From assembly GCF_030848805.1 (NCBI RefSeq), contig NC_092365.1, positions 5,332,001 to 5,396,000 of the forward strand: a DNA stretch of 64,000 bases. Direction: 5' to 3'. Shown here piece by piece: positions 48,326 through 62,460 of this stretch. Origin of the DNA: Temnothorax longispinosus. Taxonomy: Eukaryota; Arthropoda; Insecta; Hymenoptera; Formicidae. The notes under the pieces are model-generated. The model saw only the letters and a list, made by a program, of their open reading frames with translations. It had not been told where the DNA came from and searched no databases. Each line of letters opens with the position of its first letter. Position 1 is the stretch's first letter. Both the position numbers and the translations under genes were made by a program.

Positions 48326-51300
48326 TTAAATTCGTGCAGACTTTACTTCTTCGAAACTTCAATCTGGCACTTAAAGACTAGGGTACATTTACTGCTTTGA
48401 ACTTTTTCAAGTTTGCTGTCTACTAGGTACTTCCAATTGCAAAATTTACTTTTGCGGAGGAATGCGCATCTAAATCTTTCTCTCTGCGAGAATAATCCCG
48501 CATAGTTTTCAGAACAGTAGCAAGCGCATCGCGACGCGTAGCCGGGGAGAAACAATTTCCCATAAATCTCTGCCAATTTTTACCCTGGCTAAAAAGACGA
48601 GAAATGTTCCGCCACGAAGTCGAGATACGACATTCAGGATGTATTCAGAGTAAGGAGTTTAGATAGTAAAATACGCAAAAGGGGCATGCGATACGCGACA
48701 CAGAAAATGCGATGCGTAGCATACGCGGGCATTACGGTGGAAAATGCATCGAGACGATGCTACACGATTTTAAAAAGCGTACCGCTCGAGGAAACCATCC
48801 ATCCGAGACACAGCAATAATGTCGATTCGGTCGTTCTCCGTCTGCATCGAATATCGAATCACGCACATTTGATAGGACAATCTGAATGTAGCCCCCCCCC
48901 CTTCTCCGTCCTCGACACAAGAAATATTACCGTATGAAAAATCCACAAATGGTTGTCTGAGAAAGTTATTTAATTTCTATTTTTAGACGCAAACATTATT
49001 CTTTCCTAATAGAAGTCTATTTCAAATTATTATAAAAACATAAACGGACAATATTAAAAATTTAAATAAAAGTATTAAAAGTAACCTTCCGAAAAAATCT
49101 ATTTTCAGAATTTCAGAATTGTTCGACGTATCGAAGAGTGTAGGAAATGAGATTGCGGCTCAATTATAAAAGGGCATCGATTCTTTCGAGAGGCGAGGTG
49201 ATATCGGTGCGATAAAAAGAGGAAAAAGACAAAATTATCCGATTTTCATATTATGTTAAAAGGCACAGGAGTGGCGGGTTCTTCGAATCCCGGACGGAAA
49301 GATTCCTCTCTCGGGTATCGAGAATAAAAATGCCGTGGAAGATCTAACGGATTGATCGCTCCAGTTACGGCTACGGATTCGAGCAAGCCGTCTTTTCATC
49401 GGCAATAAAACGTATATCGCGCTCGACGGCGCGCACACCCACCGCGTGTCCTCTTTCGCTCTTTCACTTCCAAGCTTCGGTTTCCTGCCCTGTCGCTGTC
49501 GAACGAGAGCGTATCCGGTTGGAAAATAACATAACGAGGTTATTAACCCGCCGCGACACAATCCGCAGTACCAACAAATGTGAACGCGCATGTGAACCAA
49601 ATTAAACACGTTACTTAAATTTTTATGAATCAAATGAGAGAAATCCGTGGTACTGAAGAACGTAACTGTGGGAAGCTACTCACATTTTCTATGAATATTT
49701 TATTGTTCAGGGAATAATCGATATTGTGGCGTTAATAAATTAAGGTAGAAATTTTACTTTAACATTTGCAAAGTAATACCAATGGAACCAATTATTCTTA
49801 TTCTCTTAAATGTATGCTGACGGACTGTAAATGCTGTCGAGAATAAAAGTTACGTTTATAATATAATTACAATAATTAAAGCTCCTGGGCTCTTTCCCGA
49901 CATCTCATGAGATATGTAACGTCAGAAGCGAGAAATGTTGAGAATTGACACGTTGATAATTCTTGCGTAGTATTTTCGAATAAAAAGATATTTACTTAAA
50001 ATAACACTACAGATCACTTCAGCACACTCCGAAAATACTCCGAGTTGAAATTAAGTCTACCCCTTTCCCTTGACATTTAATAAACAGCCGTAAAATGTTA
50101 CGATAACGTTTTATCATCCCGAGAATCGTATTGATTTTAATCATTTATCATAAATATACGCGCAGAAGAGAATTCGATTAAATTGTTGCTCGATCTGCCG
50201 TTCCTTCCAGCAAAAGGAACGATAAAATGCGCGTGCACGCGTACACGTGTTTGACAACCGGGCGTATCCTACTTCGTCTCGCACGATCGCTGAATTTTCC
50301 AATTCCTCCCCTCTTCACCCCCATTGCCCGCTCGCTCTCGACAGAGGAAATCTGATAGAGGATCTCCGCCGCAGCTGATGCCAGCACTTTCGCAGCTTTA
50401 TCCCCCGGAACTCCGGAACCTTGTTTTCTGGCGATCGACGAAGACTGTGCTCGAGGAGTGGGGGAAGGGGGATCAAACGAGATAGAGGCCGCGAGAGAGA
50501 GAGAGGGAAAGAGAGTGCAAGAGGTACCTGCAGAGATCGGTGCATTATGCATGAACGGTAGTTTGATAACCTGGACGCGTCGTTTTGCCCAGAGAGAACG
50601 TTGGGCGAGAACGTCGCGATACATGGCGCGCAGCATCCTGATACAGTATACCTCACGTATACGCGTACACGTGTACACGCAGTCATACGGGCAGGACCGA
50701 ACGACGTTTATGCACGGCGCTTCCTGCGTTCTATGGCCCCGATGCACCTGCGTCACCCCGGCTTATAGCTATGCACCGGCACATCGTCTCTATGTCGCGT
50801 TTATACACGCGCCATCTCGCAACCCCCGTCTCTTTCTCTCTCCCTCTTTCTCTCTCTCTCTTCTCGGGTGCCACCCTTGTCTTCCCTGCACCCCTGTAAC
50901 GATACCGGATGACGCCCGTCTCTCCGGCGCGAGTGACTTCCTACTATACGCGTAGCGAGCGATAGTCGCGGAAAACTCGGTGGTCTGCGGTCGATATTAA
51001 CGAACTTTCGCTTCGTTAGCGGGGAATTTGCTAGTGGGAATCGTTAGTCGTGCGCTACGCTAACTCGACTTTGCTAAAAACGCGTATTCACACCTGGACG
51101 TTGCACGCGGTCGCATGTTTCGAGGAATTATTTGTAAGGTGTATAAGCTCCTGTATAAGTTGCATTGCATGCTAAAGCAGAAGAACTTCATTACGCGTCT
51201 TGCCACTTCACTCGATGACATTGCAATTAAACGAATAAAAAATAACCGTGCAATTTTGAAAACGTATAATTATGAATTTTTAAATAGAAATTGTTATTAA

Positions 51301-54300
51301 TAGCTTCATATTAATTTTGGCTTGATATTAATTTTAATTTATTATAATTTTATTTTACTATGTTACTATAATTAATTAATAAATAATCAATGCTGTAAGC
51401 GTGCTTCAAATTACGTTCAAAAAAAATGTAAAGAAAGTACGAAATTACTAAGAAAAGTGTGAACATTTCTTTTTCTTATTCAGGAAGGTACCATCTTGTA
51501 CCATCTTGTATCACCTGACATACGTGCGCATGTCATGTGAAACAGCTCGGAAGAACACTCCGAGAAAGCGCATAACTTCCTTCTGCTGGCAAACATCAAA
51601 GAACTCCGCCGCGAGCACGGAAATATGATATAATCTGACTGACGTAACGTTTGCGCAACTAAATATCCGGAGTACAAACATTTCCCTCCCATTGTCCTCG
51701 GCGACATTTTTGTAAGCGGCGACGGGGTAACCCGCGACAGGGCAATATTTGCCAAGTTTAACCGTGTCTCTATTCCCTTTCCGCGAGTCACCTGAAACGT
51801 TCGTATGCTGTAATTCGAGCGCGCGCCATTCCGCGCTTGCAGCATTGACCATCTTGGATCTCTCGATGTCGCGCGCCTGAGAGGCACGTATTTCTCGAAT
51901 ACATCCAGCGTGCACGGTGTATATTGCGCAGCACATTTGCGTATGTCTCGCGACGTCTGCGACGAAGGAGAGACGCGATTCGCTCGATCATAATGAATTC
52001 CGTCTCCGCACTCCGGTGAAAATTGCGATCGGCACGAGGCGCGTTCTCCGACGCGAATAAAAATCCAATTAAGCCGGCGGATTAAACCGCGGCATCTGCG
52101 GCCTCCTGTAATCGTTCGATTGCACTCCTCTTTCTGCGTACGTGTATCTTGCAATCGATATCTTATGACAAATCCGCAAATTATCTTATTTTTTCTAAAT
52201 ATTCTAAATATAAGTGTGATATACATATAAATGCGTTTTCTTATAATAGTTATATTTGGTCTTAACGTTGAACTCAACATAAAGCCTAGTTGCGATAGCC
52301 TATTGCATAATTCTTAAAACATTCAAATGTGTACGCGATTGTAATCAACAAGCATATGACAATATATGTAAATAAAACCTCTATAAATTCCTTCAAGTAA
52401 TAAAAATTCGTTGATCCGCGTTAGATCAGCCGATTAGATAAAATTGGGGATAAAATCGTTGATCTTCGCTCATTTGTGAGAATATTTTGGACCGCAAAGG
52501 GTTAAAATTTCTCGAGAGTTTATGTATACACAAAGTCATTTTCGCGATCACGTTATTTTGGAAGATCAGCTAGGCCGGAGCGAGCGAACAATGCAGTTTG
52601 GAAATGAAATATTTTCGTCACTGTCCGCGCATTAGATGCGCATTGGACGTTGCCACGTCTGCCAAGCGCAACGTAACCTACCGCATCGGCATACAATAAT
52701 GCACCATTGTTATGTGCGCCGCATTTACATATACGCAATTTCGCACGCTCCAGCTCGCCCCCTCAGTTCACCCCTGCCACCTCCCTCCACCACTACCCGT
52801 TCGCGTTCGATGCTCTCACGTGACGTCGGGCAATCTCGCATTTACATTTGCGCGAGAATCGCGCAGCGAGAAAATAAACGAACACAACAATAATCGAATC
52901 CCCGCGCCATTTGTGCCCCCCCTCCCCCCTCCTCTCGCGATTCCATTTCTATAACACGGTCCGGGGCGCAATTTTACACTAATGGGAAATTAATAATAAT
53001 GAACAAATATTTTTAACGTTTCGCATAAAGCGTATGCATGTCACGTCGCAAACAAATCAATGCACAAATAATGCCATTTAATTACGGAAACATATTGATT
53101 TAAAACGCAAATAAATGTTAATCGTTGACGTCAGCGCGAATTAATCACCCCGTGATCGTAATCAACGTTGATCCCAATTCGTCCGATTCGCGAAATCGCG
53201 AATAACAATAATTTGTTAGAAAGGTCATTCTCCCCGCTCTCGCGCTTTTCATCTTCGGCCCAGTCATTAGCCCGGACGAGCCCGAGAACCATCCCGCGTT
53301 TACGTATCTGACCTAATGACCCTCGCAGCGCGGTGCATTATACCGCGATGTTACACTGTCGGCATGCGATGGTACGCATTATCCACTCCATTTTCATTCG
53401 ACTATGTACTGTAATGTCGACCTCGCCTTCGGCTACTTCAGCCTCGGGGCGCGCCATGTTCGACCTAAGATAGACATGGCTTTCATCATGTTAATGCCAG
53501 AATTGTTAATTCGATATAGGACCAATGCAATGCCGCAAATTAATCCCGAGTCGGTCAATCAATGACTAATACAATATTCGCAAATCGTTTTTCGTACCTT
53601 TGTACGATGCATTTTATTAACTCCTTCATTTCGAGTCGTTCAACTGGATTATTAAGATTGAGACGAAATTATTGTGAAAGTTTCGAAGGTAATCAAAGCT
53701 AAAAGTTGCGACGTCTGATTCACCCCGATTGCACCGTCGTAATGTAACGTTTAACGCGAATTGCGTGCAATTTACTTTGCGATATAATTACAACTGCGCC
53801 CGAGAACGCTTCGAGAATTGTCGCGCATCGCGCAAATGAATACACATCGACGCGCCTTCGGATGCTGCATTCGGATGCGTATGTTTTCCCCTGTATAGAC
53901 GCACGTGCACTTTCATTTCGTTCCCTTTTCATCTCCCCAGCGTACATGTGCGAGATAGCCGGTACCTATATATATTCAATTCCGTCGAACATGCCCTCGC
54001 GTACAAGTAAATGCACAGGATAAACAGGAGTTAATTAATCATAGAGTTCGCCGTTAATTAATGTTCACCATCCCGCCGCGGAACATTAATTAGTGACAAT
54101 TGAATTTGAGCGTAATGGTTCGATCTTAACATTCAAAAATGTGTTAAGCATTCTCACAGATGTTTTGACTGTAAACTTCATCTTTCTTTGTCATAACAAA
54201 CTGGAGGTTAGACTGTTTTGGTATAGAAATATCATTGATTATAATAGGAACAATATAACCGTGTGTGTGTACGTGCATCTATTGCTCAACGATAGTGAAA

Positions 54301-54719
54301 AGTTCAGTTTTAAGATTGCGATTAGACTCGATTTATCACATAATTTGAGCAAAGAAGAAGACGGGTGGTAATTTTCTGCAGACTCTGTACATTATGAGCT
54401 CACCGTGAAAGTTTTAGTTCCGGGTGCGAGAAAGTTTCTTCCCCATATACATTGTAATTACGCTGCAGCATCATTTACACGCCGTAGTCACGTGCACCGT
54501 CCTCTGATGCATCTTACATCTCCGGCCGCCCGCGCTTATGGCTCTAATAGCCATGGTAGTTTGCAGACTATAGATAATTATGAGCTTAACAAAAAATGTA
54601 CGATAAAGAGATCTGCATAAATCTTCTTAATGGATGTTATGAATAAAATACTCAGAATATAAAACATTCAATTACGTCTTTCTTTCCCAGTGTCACGTAG
54701 ATTATTACGAAATTAATGT

Positions 54720-55131
54720 CGCAGGGATTTCGTGTAATTGGTTTTTTTTTTTTGCAAAATCCTTAGAAAATCCAAAACCGGGATTGTGGAATAAATAAAA
54801 ATTACACAATCTTACTAGTGATTTTGCAAAATCCTAGGTTCTGTCAGTGAAATTGTGAATTGAAATTCTTATTAATTGATATTTAAATGTATTTATATAT
54901 TGACACGAACACCTTGTTACGGCTTTATGCCCCCTTTTTCATACATTTGATTTTTAATCATTAGAGCTTTTTAAGATTATTATATAAATTAAGTTTATAA
55001 ATACAAATATAATTACACAAATTTATATTTATATTTATTAATAATTTTTGTTCATTTCATAATATCCCGGTTTTTTTGTAAATGCCCAAGAAATTTTGCA
55101 AAAAAAAACCGAATTACACGAAATCTCTGCG
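54720..55131. mobile_element. 412-bp MITE with CGCAGGGATTTCGTG ends
   Basis: The left end CGCAGGGATTTCGTGTAATT and the right end, inverted, CGCAGAGATTTCGTGTAATT are followed on both sides by a T-rich run, GCAAAAT and an AAACCGGGAT block, giving about 70 bp of imperfect inverted repeat. The core is AT-rich. Target duplication and superfamily are unclear. Confidence 0.82.
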
Positions 55132-55766
55132 ATATTGATCCCGTTCCATTTATACGCTTATATCATCGAAGTCCATCATCGTCATCAATAATTTTTCATC
55201 AAACTAACTATTGCAGCATCCCTTCGTGGTCTTCTTGCAAATGCGAAGATCACGGTACATGGGCGCGTGCATTGTTCATGCGGAAACGAGACATTGTCAC
55301 GCGGGCAGGATATGTACCACGCTGCATATATGTGCCGATGTGCAATTATGCTCGGAGCTCTCTCTTTTCCGGGGCATCAGCGTTCCGCCGGTACATACAT
55401 ACGTATCCGGTTTCCCTGTCGCCCGACACAACGTCTACACCGCAGGTGCAGGTGTGGATATGCATCCGGGTGCATAGGACCGCGTTGACTGTGTAAACGT
55501 TGCAAGCCACCACCGCGGCAGGGAGGGTGGTCGCCGAGGGGTGGCTGCTGCCTGCATTCTCGACGTCGCGTCTCTGATTAATTACAGATGCGCGCCGTTG
55601 CAGCGGAGGTGCATCGGCCTCCGGGGCATTATCACCGGTATACCGACGGAACCGTCAGTGACGAATTAAGGGACCGTCGTCGTCAGACGTGCGCCCCGGC
55701 TATCTATCTATCCATCTTCTCTCACTTGGTCGCCCTTTCTTATCCAGTCCTTATCGCGCGCGTCAA

Positions 55767-55807
55767 CGTCGTCGTCGTCGTCGTAGCCGTCGTCGTCGTT
55801 GTCGTCG
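55767..55807. repeat. CGT/GTC trinucleotide repeat
   Basis: Interrupted GTC triplets with one TAGCC interruption. Open frames through it are compositional. Confidence 0.8.
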
Positions 55808-58800
55808 GGCGCCTTTCGATCTGATATATCGGCTAAGACGGATCGTTCCTGACAAGCGTCGTTCTGGAATGACGACGAGCGACGGTTTCCCAAATGCAAA
55901 CGTTTCGCAGAGTCGAGGAATTGCGCGGCGATCCCGTGATTTAAGAAGTAGTTTTCCGATACGTTAATTTTATTCGAAAGGTACTTACGAAAGATATTTT
56001 AGATGGGATACAATTTTAAAGGAATTCATGAATTACTTTGAAATCAATTTTTCTTCAAAAATGTATCTTTCGTATTAATTTCATTTTTCGTGCGTTAATT
56101 TCATTTGCGTGGTTTTTTAAAAAAATATTTCAAAGTGATCTTGTAGAATTCGTTCAAGATTTCTCAAAATTAATTCACATGCACATCATTTGTAAAAACT
56201 GATGCTTGTTATATAATTATACTAAAAATATTTTACTAATCTGTGTGTTAATTAATTTTTAATATTTTCAAGCATTTAGTTCAAACCGAACTTTTCATTA
56301 TCGGTGAATAATAGACACGCATATATACATAATAGTCATATCAATAATATTATTATTACAATAATACTTTTACGGAAATATACTTAATATTCTTTTCTTA
56401 AAATAGAGATAAATAAAATTTACGATTTCATGTTTTTCTCCTTAAAATACACTACATATTTAGTGTCTAAAGGAGACAAGCGCTGAGATAAAATCTTAGG
56501 AACGTGATTAAGTGCAACTTCGGCCTCGTGAATTAAGTCACGGAAGGTCTGAGTAATCAGAATTTCTTATCTAACGTTATACATAGCATCGCGATATTAT
56601 TTCTAGATCTGCAGTGAACTGTTTGCAGAAGCATTCGGTCGGAGAAACTGTGCGGCACAGCAAATCTCGCTGCTGCAGGTAAATTAAGGGGCGTTAAATT
56701 GTAATTAAGACGCTATAGTCGCCGGGGCGCCGCTTAAATTTAAGCTACAGCTACGGAATGTTGACTTAAGGAACTGTAAAGTAAATTGAGCGAGCCGCGG
56801 CTTCGGTTTCGCGCATGTTTTCGTGTCGAACTTTCGTAATATATCCCGGGTAGCACGTATCGTTCAGAAACGTTTACGAAATGTCTTACAAACGCTTGTT
56901 ACATACGTTCAAATAACATGTGCTATTTATATTATCACAGTAATTTTTCACATCACGATTAAATAAAAAACATTAATTAAGAGAAATATTTTGAAGAGAA
57001 CGTGTACATGTATACAGTAAAATTTAAATGAGAAAACTTTGATTTGTCGTATAAAATATACAAAACGTAAATAAAAATAACAGTGGTATAATCTCTTTGA
57101 ATAAATGGCCTTTCTTTCAACATCAAAATCAAGAGTCTGATATATCGCATTCATGTACGACATGAAATATATGTAATCCAGAAATGTGATCCAGAAAAAT
57201 GGCTTTTCGAAAAAATACAATTTCATGACTTGAAATATTGCATTAAAAAAAGAAAAAATACCATGTACTATAGATATTATATGTATTGTATACAATATAG
57301 AAATTATATATATATTTACATATTCATATACATATAGAACATGTAATTTTTGTGGCTGTAAATGTAAAGATTTATATTAAAGATCTGCGATTCGTAATTC
57401 TGAGAGTGGAAACATTGAAGCCATCCAAACGCTGTTTGCTTCGTTATCGCTTTGATCTCAGTTTATCAAACCTAATCGCAATAGAAGTAAATTATTATTA
57501 CTCCTTTCTTTACGCAGAGAAAAATACGCAGCGCAGTATGCATCGATACGAGTATCTCTATTCGTCAAGATATTAATTTGATTAATTTCAGTCAGCTAAG
57601 ATCTTCTTTTCACCTTAATATTACTGAATATTGCCTCGAATATCGATAATGCGATCTATATATAGTTACGCTGTTCAACTCCACTGATCTTTCTATAAAC
57701 TTGCATCGCTGGGCAATTACCGATCAAAATACAACTAAACACGGATCGTCGATCATAGCTAGAATTAAACTAAAGTTTAACTAACGGCAATAATAATCAA
57801 AGCCCTGCCCGCAAAAACATCGTACAATATACATTATGAGGTAAGCGATTATCTTGGATATTCAACTCAAGGGAATATTCCGCGTTCGTTCTGTTGGTGT
57901 AGAACTTTCCACATGGTGAATAATTCAATATTATGTAAAGGAATATGAATCTCTCGCGATATCGTTTCCCGCAATGTAAATGCTGATAAATCTGATTACG
58001 CTATTCCCTTTCGTGTAATTCTCCTCAATTAAATGAAAGTTTCTCCGCAAGAGAAACTAGCTTATTTTTCCTCCGCACCTATATCCGCGTCAAATATTCC
58101 TTTGGACCACACTTTTCGAATCCGTAAAGAAATATGTGCTTTGTTATATTTTCACATATCGAATGGTTAAAGAGAATTTCGATATTTCATAAAGCTACAC
58201 TTGAAGCTTTGCGTAAAGGTGTATCTATGATAATGGTTTTCTCGATCGATTTATCACGTTCTTCGGCGAAGAAGATTTACGTTATTACACCTGGTTATTA
58301 CTATTTCGATGTTCGTGTCCACATACAAAAACAATTGGATCATTTAATTTTTCTCAAGATTGAGAGCCTTAATCGCACAACTTTCCCAATATTACGCTCT
58401 TGGATTGCGCTTCTGCGGAACTTCTCAGATTATTTATTGGGCGTATATACTATGTGTCGCTCTTTGTGCTCGCGTACGTGCACGTTACATGGCCGCCGCT
58501 CTGTGTAGATGTATATGAATTTGCAGTTCGGGGCTGTGCATTGCAATTCGGCGATGTCACCGATTAGGATTTTGGCGCGCGCTTAGAGTTTAGGAGCGTT
58601 TGATCTGGATCACGGTTAATTTCACACTCGGTTATGGCGCATAATACCAATCGCGCCGCGACCCCGTTGCATCGGGAGGTCCGATTGGTCCACCGATTGA
58701 TGCATACGCATACATAGGTACACGGTCGGCCCGATACATGCAAATACACGGACACGCCAGCAGTAAACTGTCGAATAGAGCCGTGAGGCGGATCAATCCA

Positions 58801-59290
58801 CTACGGAGCCATCGACTTCGGCGTGACGGGTTTCGTTCCAATCTCGTCAAATCCAGCAGCAGCCTGCATCACTTCATAAAAACAATACGGCGACGCCGCG
58901 CGCAGAGCGAAAAAACGTGTGCGTCCGCGATTTTTCGATGGCGCGGCGACGCGGTTGGCCGATTTTCCGTACCCCCGAACGAACAACCGAACGAGCGCGG
59001 GCGAGCTGTATCGTCGTGAAAAAAGATCGGTCACTCCGCGTAGAATCCAGTTATTCCCTCGAGCTTGAAGATTTCGCTGATACACATACGTAGGTAACAC
59101 GCGATACGTAGAAAGTTACGCTCGTTAAAAACAAAGAATAGAATTGCACGGATTTGATTTATAGCGGAATCAATCCATTTCACTTGAAAAGTGTTTTGTT
59201 TCTTCACTATGTGGAAATTTTATGTTCTGCGACAATTGTTTAACCCGTTGACATCGCAGTTAGAAAGTTATTTCAAATTTTTTAAATCTC

Positions 59291-59320
59291 TTTGTGTGTG
59301 TGCGCGCGCGCGTGTGTGTG

Positions 59321-59354
<34 letters not shown>
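59291..59354. repeat. GT dinucleotide tract with a CG core
   Basis: TGTGTGTG, then GCGCGCGCG, then a long GT run interrupted once (TGTT). Nearly continuous purine-pyrimidine alternation gives it Z-DNA potential. Confidence 0.9.
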
Positions 59355-59355
<1 letters not shown>

Positions 59356-60964
59356 AGGTCTTCTATAAAGTTTTCGTCCTAATTTAATTTTGTTCCCAGC
59401 GCTTCGAATAGAAACGCCGCAACGCAACCCGTATTTCGTTAAATAATTTCAACAAATTCGGGTGAACCCGCAGCAGATGTTGCCTCATGAAAAATCCACG
59501 CGGAAGATTGCCCCGCGCGTTTATTAACATCGCCACGACTGTATTAAAATTCCGAAACTTCTCTGAAATTTAGGACGCAGACATGCTAAAACAATTACAA
59601 GAGATATCCAACCACACGCTCTATTTTATCCGTTACTGGGTATAACAAATTCCGATATTCTCCGATATACGCGAAATAAATATCAGTATCCAAACATTGT
59701 GTTTGAAATAAATGTCTGACTTTAATGGACAAGTGAGACGGATCCATCCTATCGTTATAGATTTTTTTGTATTTCTGCATAGTAATTAATCTCGTTAATA
59801 TTGTCATTTTTTACTGTTTTACAGAATAAACATAATATTGCAGAATGACATTTATATATTCTGTTGTTCTAAGAAAACATATTTTATTGTAAAATTGAAT
59901 AAAAAGTCCGACATGGAAAACATATGCATTGGAAAACGCTTAATGGACAACATTTTCAATATGAGATAGCATTCTTCGAAAAAAGCTGTCAAATTACATT
60001 TGTCATAATTTAATGTCGCTTTCGCGATATTAAAATACTCTTGAAATATCTTTCGAAATAAAGTATTAATGTCAAACAACTTTTAATGTAAATGTAGCTT
60101 TTACAACATGGTTATTCACTGACATTATACATAAGCACCTAATTTTATCCAAATTGTTTAATTTTGCAATCTGGGAAATTAAATGAAAATAAAAATATTT
60201 TGAAAACCTTATAACAATTATTTGATGTCTAATAATTTTCATTTGCAAAAAATTGTAAGAATTATTTCACGTCGCGTGGTCACTCAATTCTGGCCTGAGA
60301 CAATCAATCTGTCGTGAGTTCCTCATTGACGATAAACCTCGAATAAGCCGTGGATGTTAGTGTGCTATGGAAGCATCATAACGTCTAGGACCGTCTTACG
60401 TCTTACGCGACTCACATGGAACAGATGGTTCCGATTGCACTATATAGACGCTGCATGCATGCACCGCGTATTCGTTCGGATACTATACGATCGAGGTTCG
60501 CTGTAAAAACTCAAACAAAAAGGAGACGACGTCGACGATGAAATTAGTTGACGTCGCGTCGCCTCGATGGTTTCGCCATACCTCTGTCCGCTCGTTCATC
60601 CGTCTCTCACTATCGCATTCGCGCGTTCCTCGCCTCTATCCTGCGCCTAGTGTCCTCTCTTTCTCTCCTCTCTCATACCAAACGTACCAATTTTCCGTCT
60701 CGATTCCGCCGATTCCCTTCATCTTTTTCTGTCCTCCTCTCTTCCTCTTTTTCTTTATCGCGAGCGAATATATCTCCCTCGGCAGCGTCTTCATCCGACC
60801 GAATAGAAGAATCTAGCGAGACGGCAGCAATATCGGCGGAAATCGAATCGCAAAATGGAGAAAATGACTGCGAGTGCTTCCCCCCATGTCAAAGGGGGTG
60901 CGTCAAAGAGAGAGGGTGTACCGAAGCGAAAAGAAGACGAAGACCTAAGAAGAAGTAAAGAATG

Positions 60965-60968
<4 letters not shown>

Positions 60969-60998
<30 letters not shown>
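60969..60998. repeat. GA dinucleotide microsatellite
   Basis: About 14 GA units followed by G-rich sequence. Confidence 0.88.
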
Positions 60999-61001
<3 letters not shown>

Positions 61002-62122
61002 AGGGGAGAAGAGGGAGAACAGAGAGAGAACAGGTAGAAGTGTACTCCAGAACGGATTAATCCGTTCGATCCTTCACCCAACCAGCTACCACACCGCTTG
61101 ATGCACGGACTCGAGTATGTTCGCGTGCGTATGAGCCGCATTATCATACCAAATAGATTCGTAATATCGCGAAACTCAAAGCAAATGGATCACAATACCA
61201 GTGGAATGCGTATTTCGGCGAATTTCCTCTATCCTTTATGCGAGAAACACGAGTCTGAATTGTTATCATGAAACGGCTCGCAGAGGCTCATCTCATCTGT
61301 GCGATCTGTCAATCATCTTGAAATCCTTCCCCTTTGGAAACTATGCTAAACGGTTCCTGAGCTTCCCTCGGGACAAGGCATTTTCGGTCAGTATACCCGT
61401 GATGGACGCAAATCCCACGAGTCGCACGCTGTCCGATTTTAGTCCCATATAATTTTGCCTTTCCGTTACCGTTTGGAGTAAATACCGTCGCGCCCATCAT
61501 TTATCACGCGCGTTTCTTTTTCGCACAAAGTATTTTGTCGTCTCGAATTAATTCGGCTTAATTTCTTAAATCCCTGATAATAAATATTTCGGACACCATT
61601 AAATATATCTTACAACATTATCATTAAGATAGGCACGTTGTACAAAGAGACGAATTAAATTCTTGAATTATCTAATTCATTAATGCAGTTTTAGACATAT
61701 TTGCGCACGAATGAAATGTGTATAGACACGTGCGTAACAAAGTTGGGCCCCAACAGTGGTCCAAGTGTCTCGGATGATGGTTAGTTAACTTGATGTTCTC
61801 CCACTTCCGTTCTCTGTCGTTCGCGCTTCACGTCACGATCAAGCGAGTTCCCAAGTTTTTCGACAAGTTCGACGTTACGATGTCAACCGCAGTAAATCGA
61901 GATAACTGTTGCGACAAAGGCAAGTTTCGTGAACCAAACGGAATTCGGTTTATCGTTTATCGCCCGAAGATGAAGTTATATCTTATATTGACCAGGCCAA
62001 TACACGGCTCAATCTATCAACGTAATAAAATAAAATAAAAAAACATAATTTATATGTCGCTTTCACCACCGGCGCTTGCTCTCATTTGCCTTTTATTGTA
62101 TCGATTATTGATTGTATATCTG

Positions 62123-62460
62123 CACGGAGAGAATTTTTTGTTATATTTTACCCTTCCCTACAAACTTGGGACAACTTGGCAACCAAGGAATTTTTAAAAT
62201 ATACAAAAGACATTTTACAAACAACGTAATAAAAATTACCAAGCGGATTGGTAAATTTTAAAAAATTATTGAAATTTTCTAGATATATTTTAGTAAAATT
62301 AATCAAACATATTTTATATTTTAATGTAATGGATATTAATATTTTTTATTATGGTAGATATTAATCAGAATAGCTCGCATAAAATTCTTGGTGGTACCTA
62401 CATGTTGTCCCACAACTACCATGATTTCAGGGTAAATTTTAAGAGAAAATTCTCTCCGTG
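62123..62460. mobile_element. 338-bp MITE with CACGGAGAGAATTTT ends
   Basis: Fifteen bases (CACGGAGAGAATTTT) are identical at both ends in inverted orientation. A weaker match (AATTTACCCT or TATTTTACCCT) follows, and a second block, GGGACAAC, is shared farther in. It is non-coding. The flanks show TG on both sides, which may or may not be a target duplication. Confidence 0.78.

Noticed and set aside
56843..56930. Possible second foldback starting ATCCCGGGTAGCAC
   Set aside because: Only a weak inverted partner (around ACATGTGCTA) exists; boundaries could not be supported.
56948..57295. Hydrophobic 115-codon minus-strand frame as a possible leader exon
   Set aside because: It is Phe/Tyr/Ile-rich because of AT-rich composition and has no leader-plus-donor arrangement compatible with Ig1.
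60436..60560. TATA-like word (CTATATAG) followed by an ATG frame at 60538
   Set aside because: TATA words are frequent in this AT-rich genome and the downstream frame is low-complexity Ser/Phe/Pro. Not enough to call a promoter or gene.
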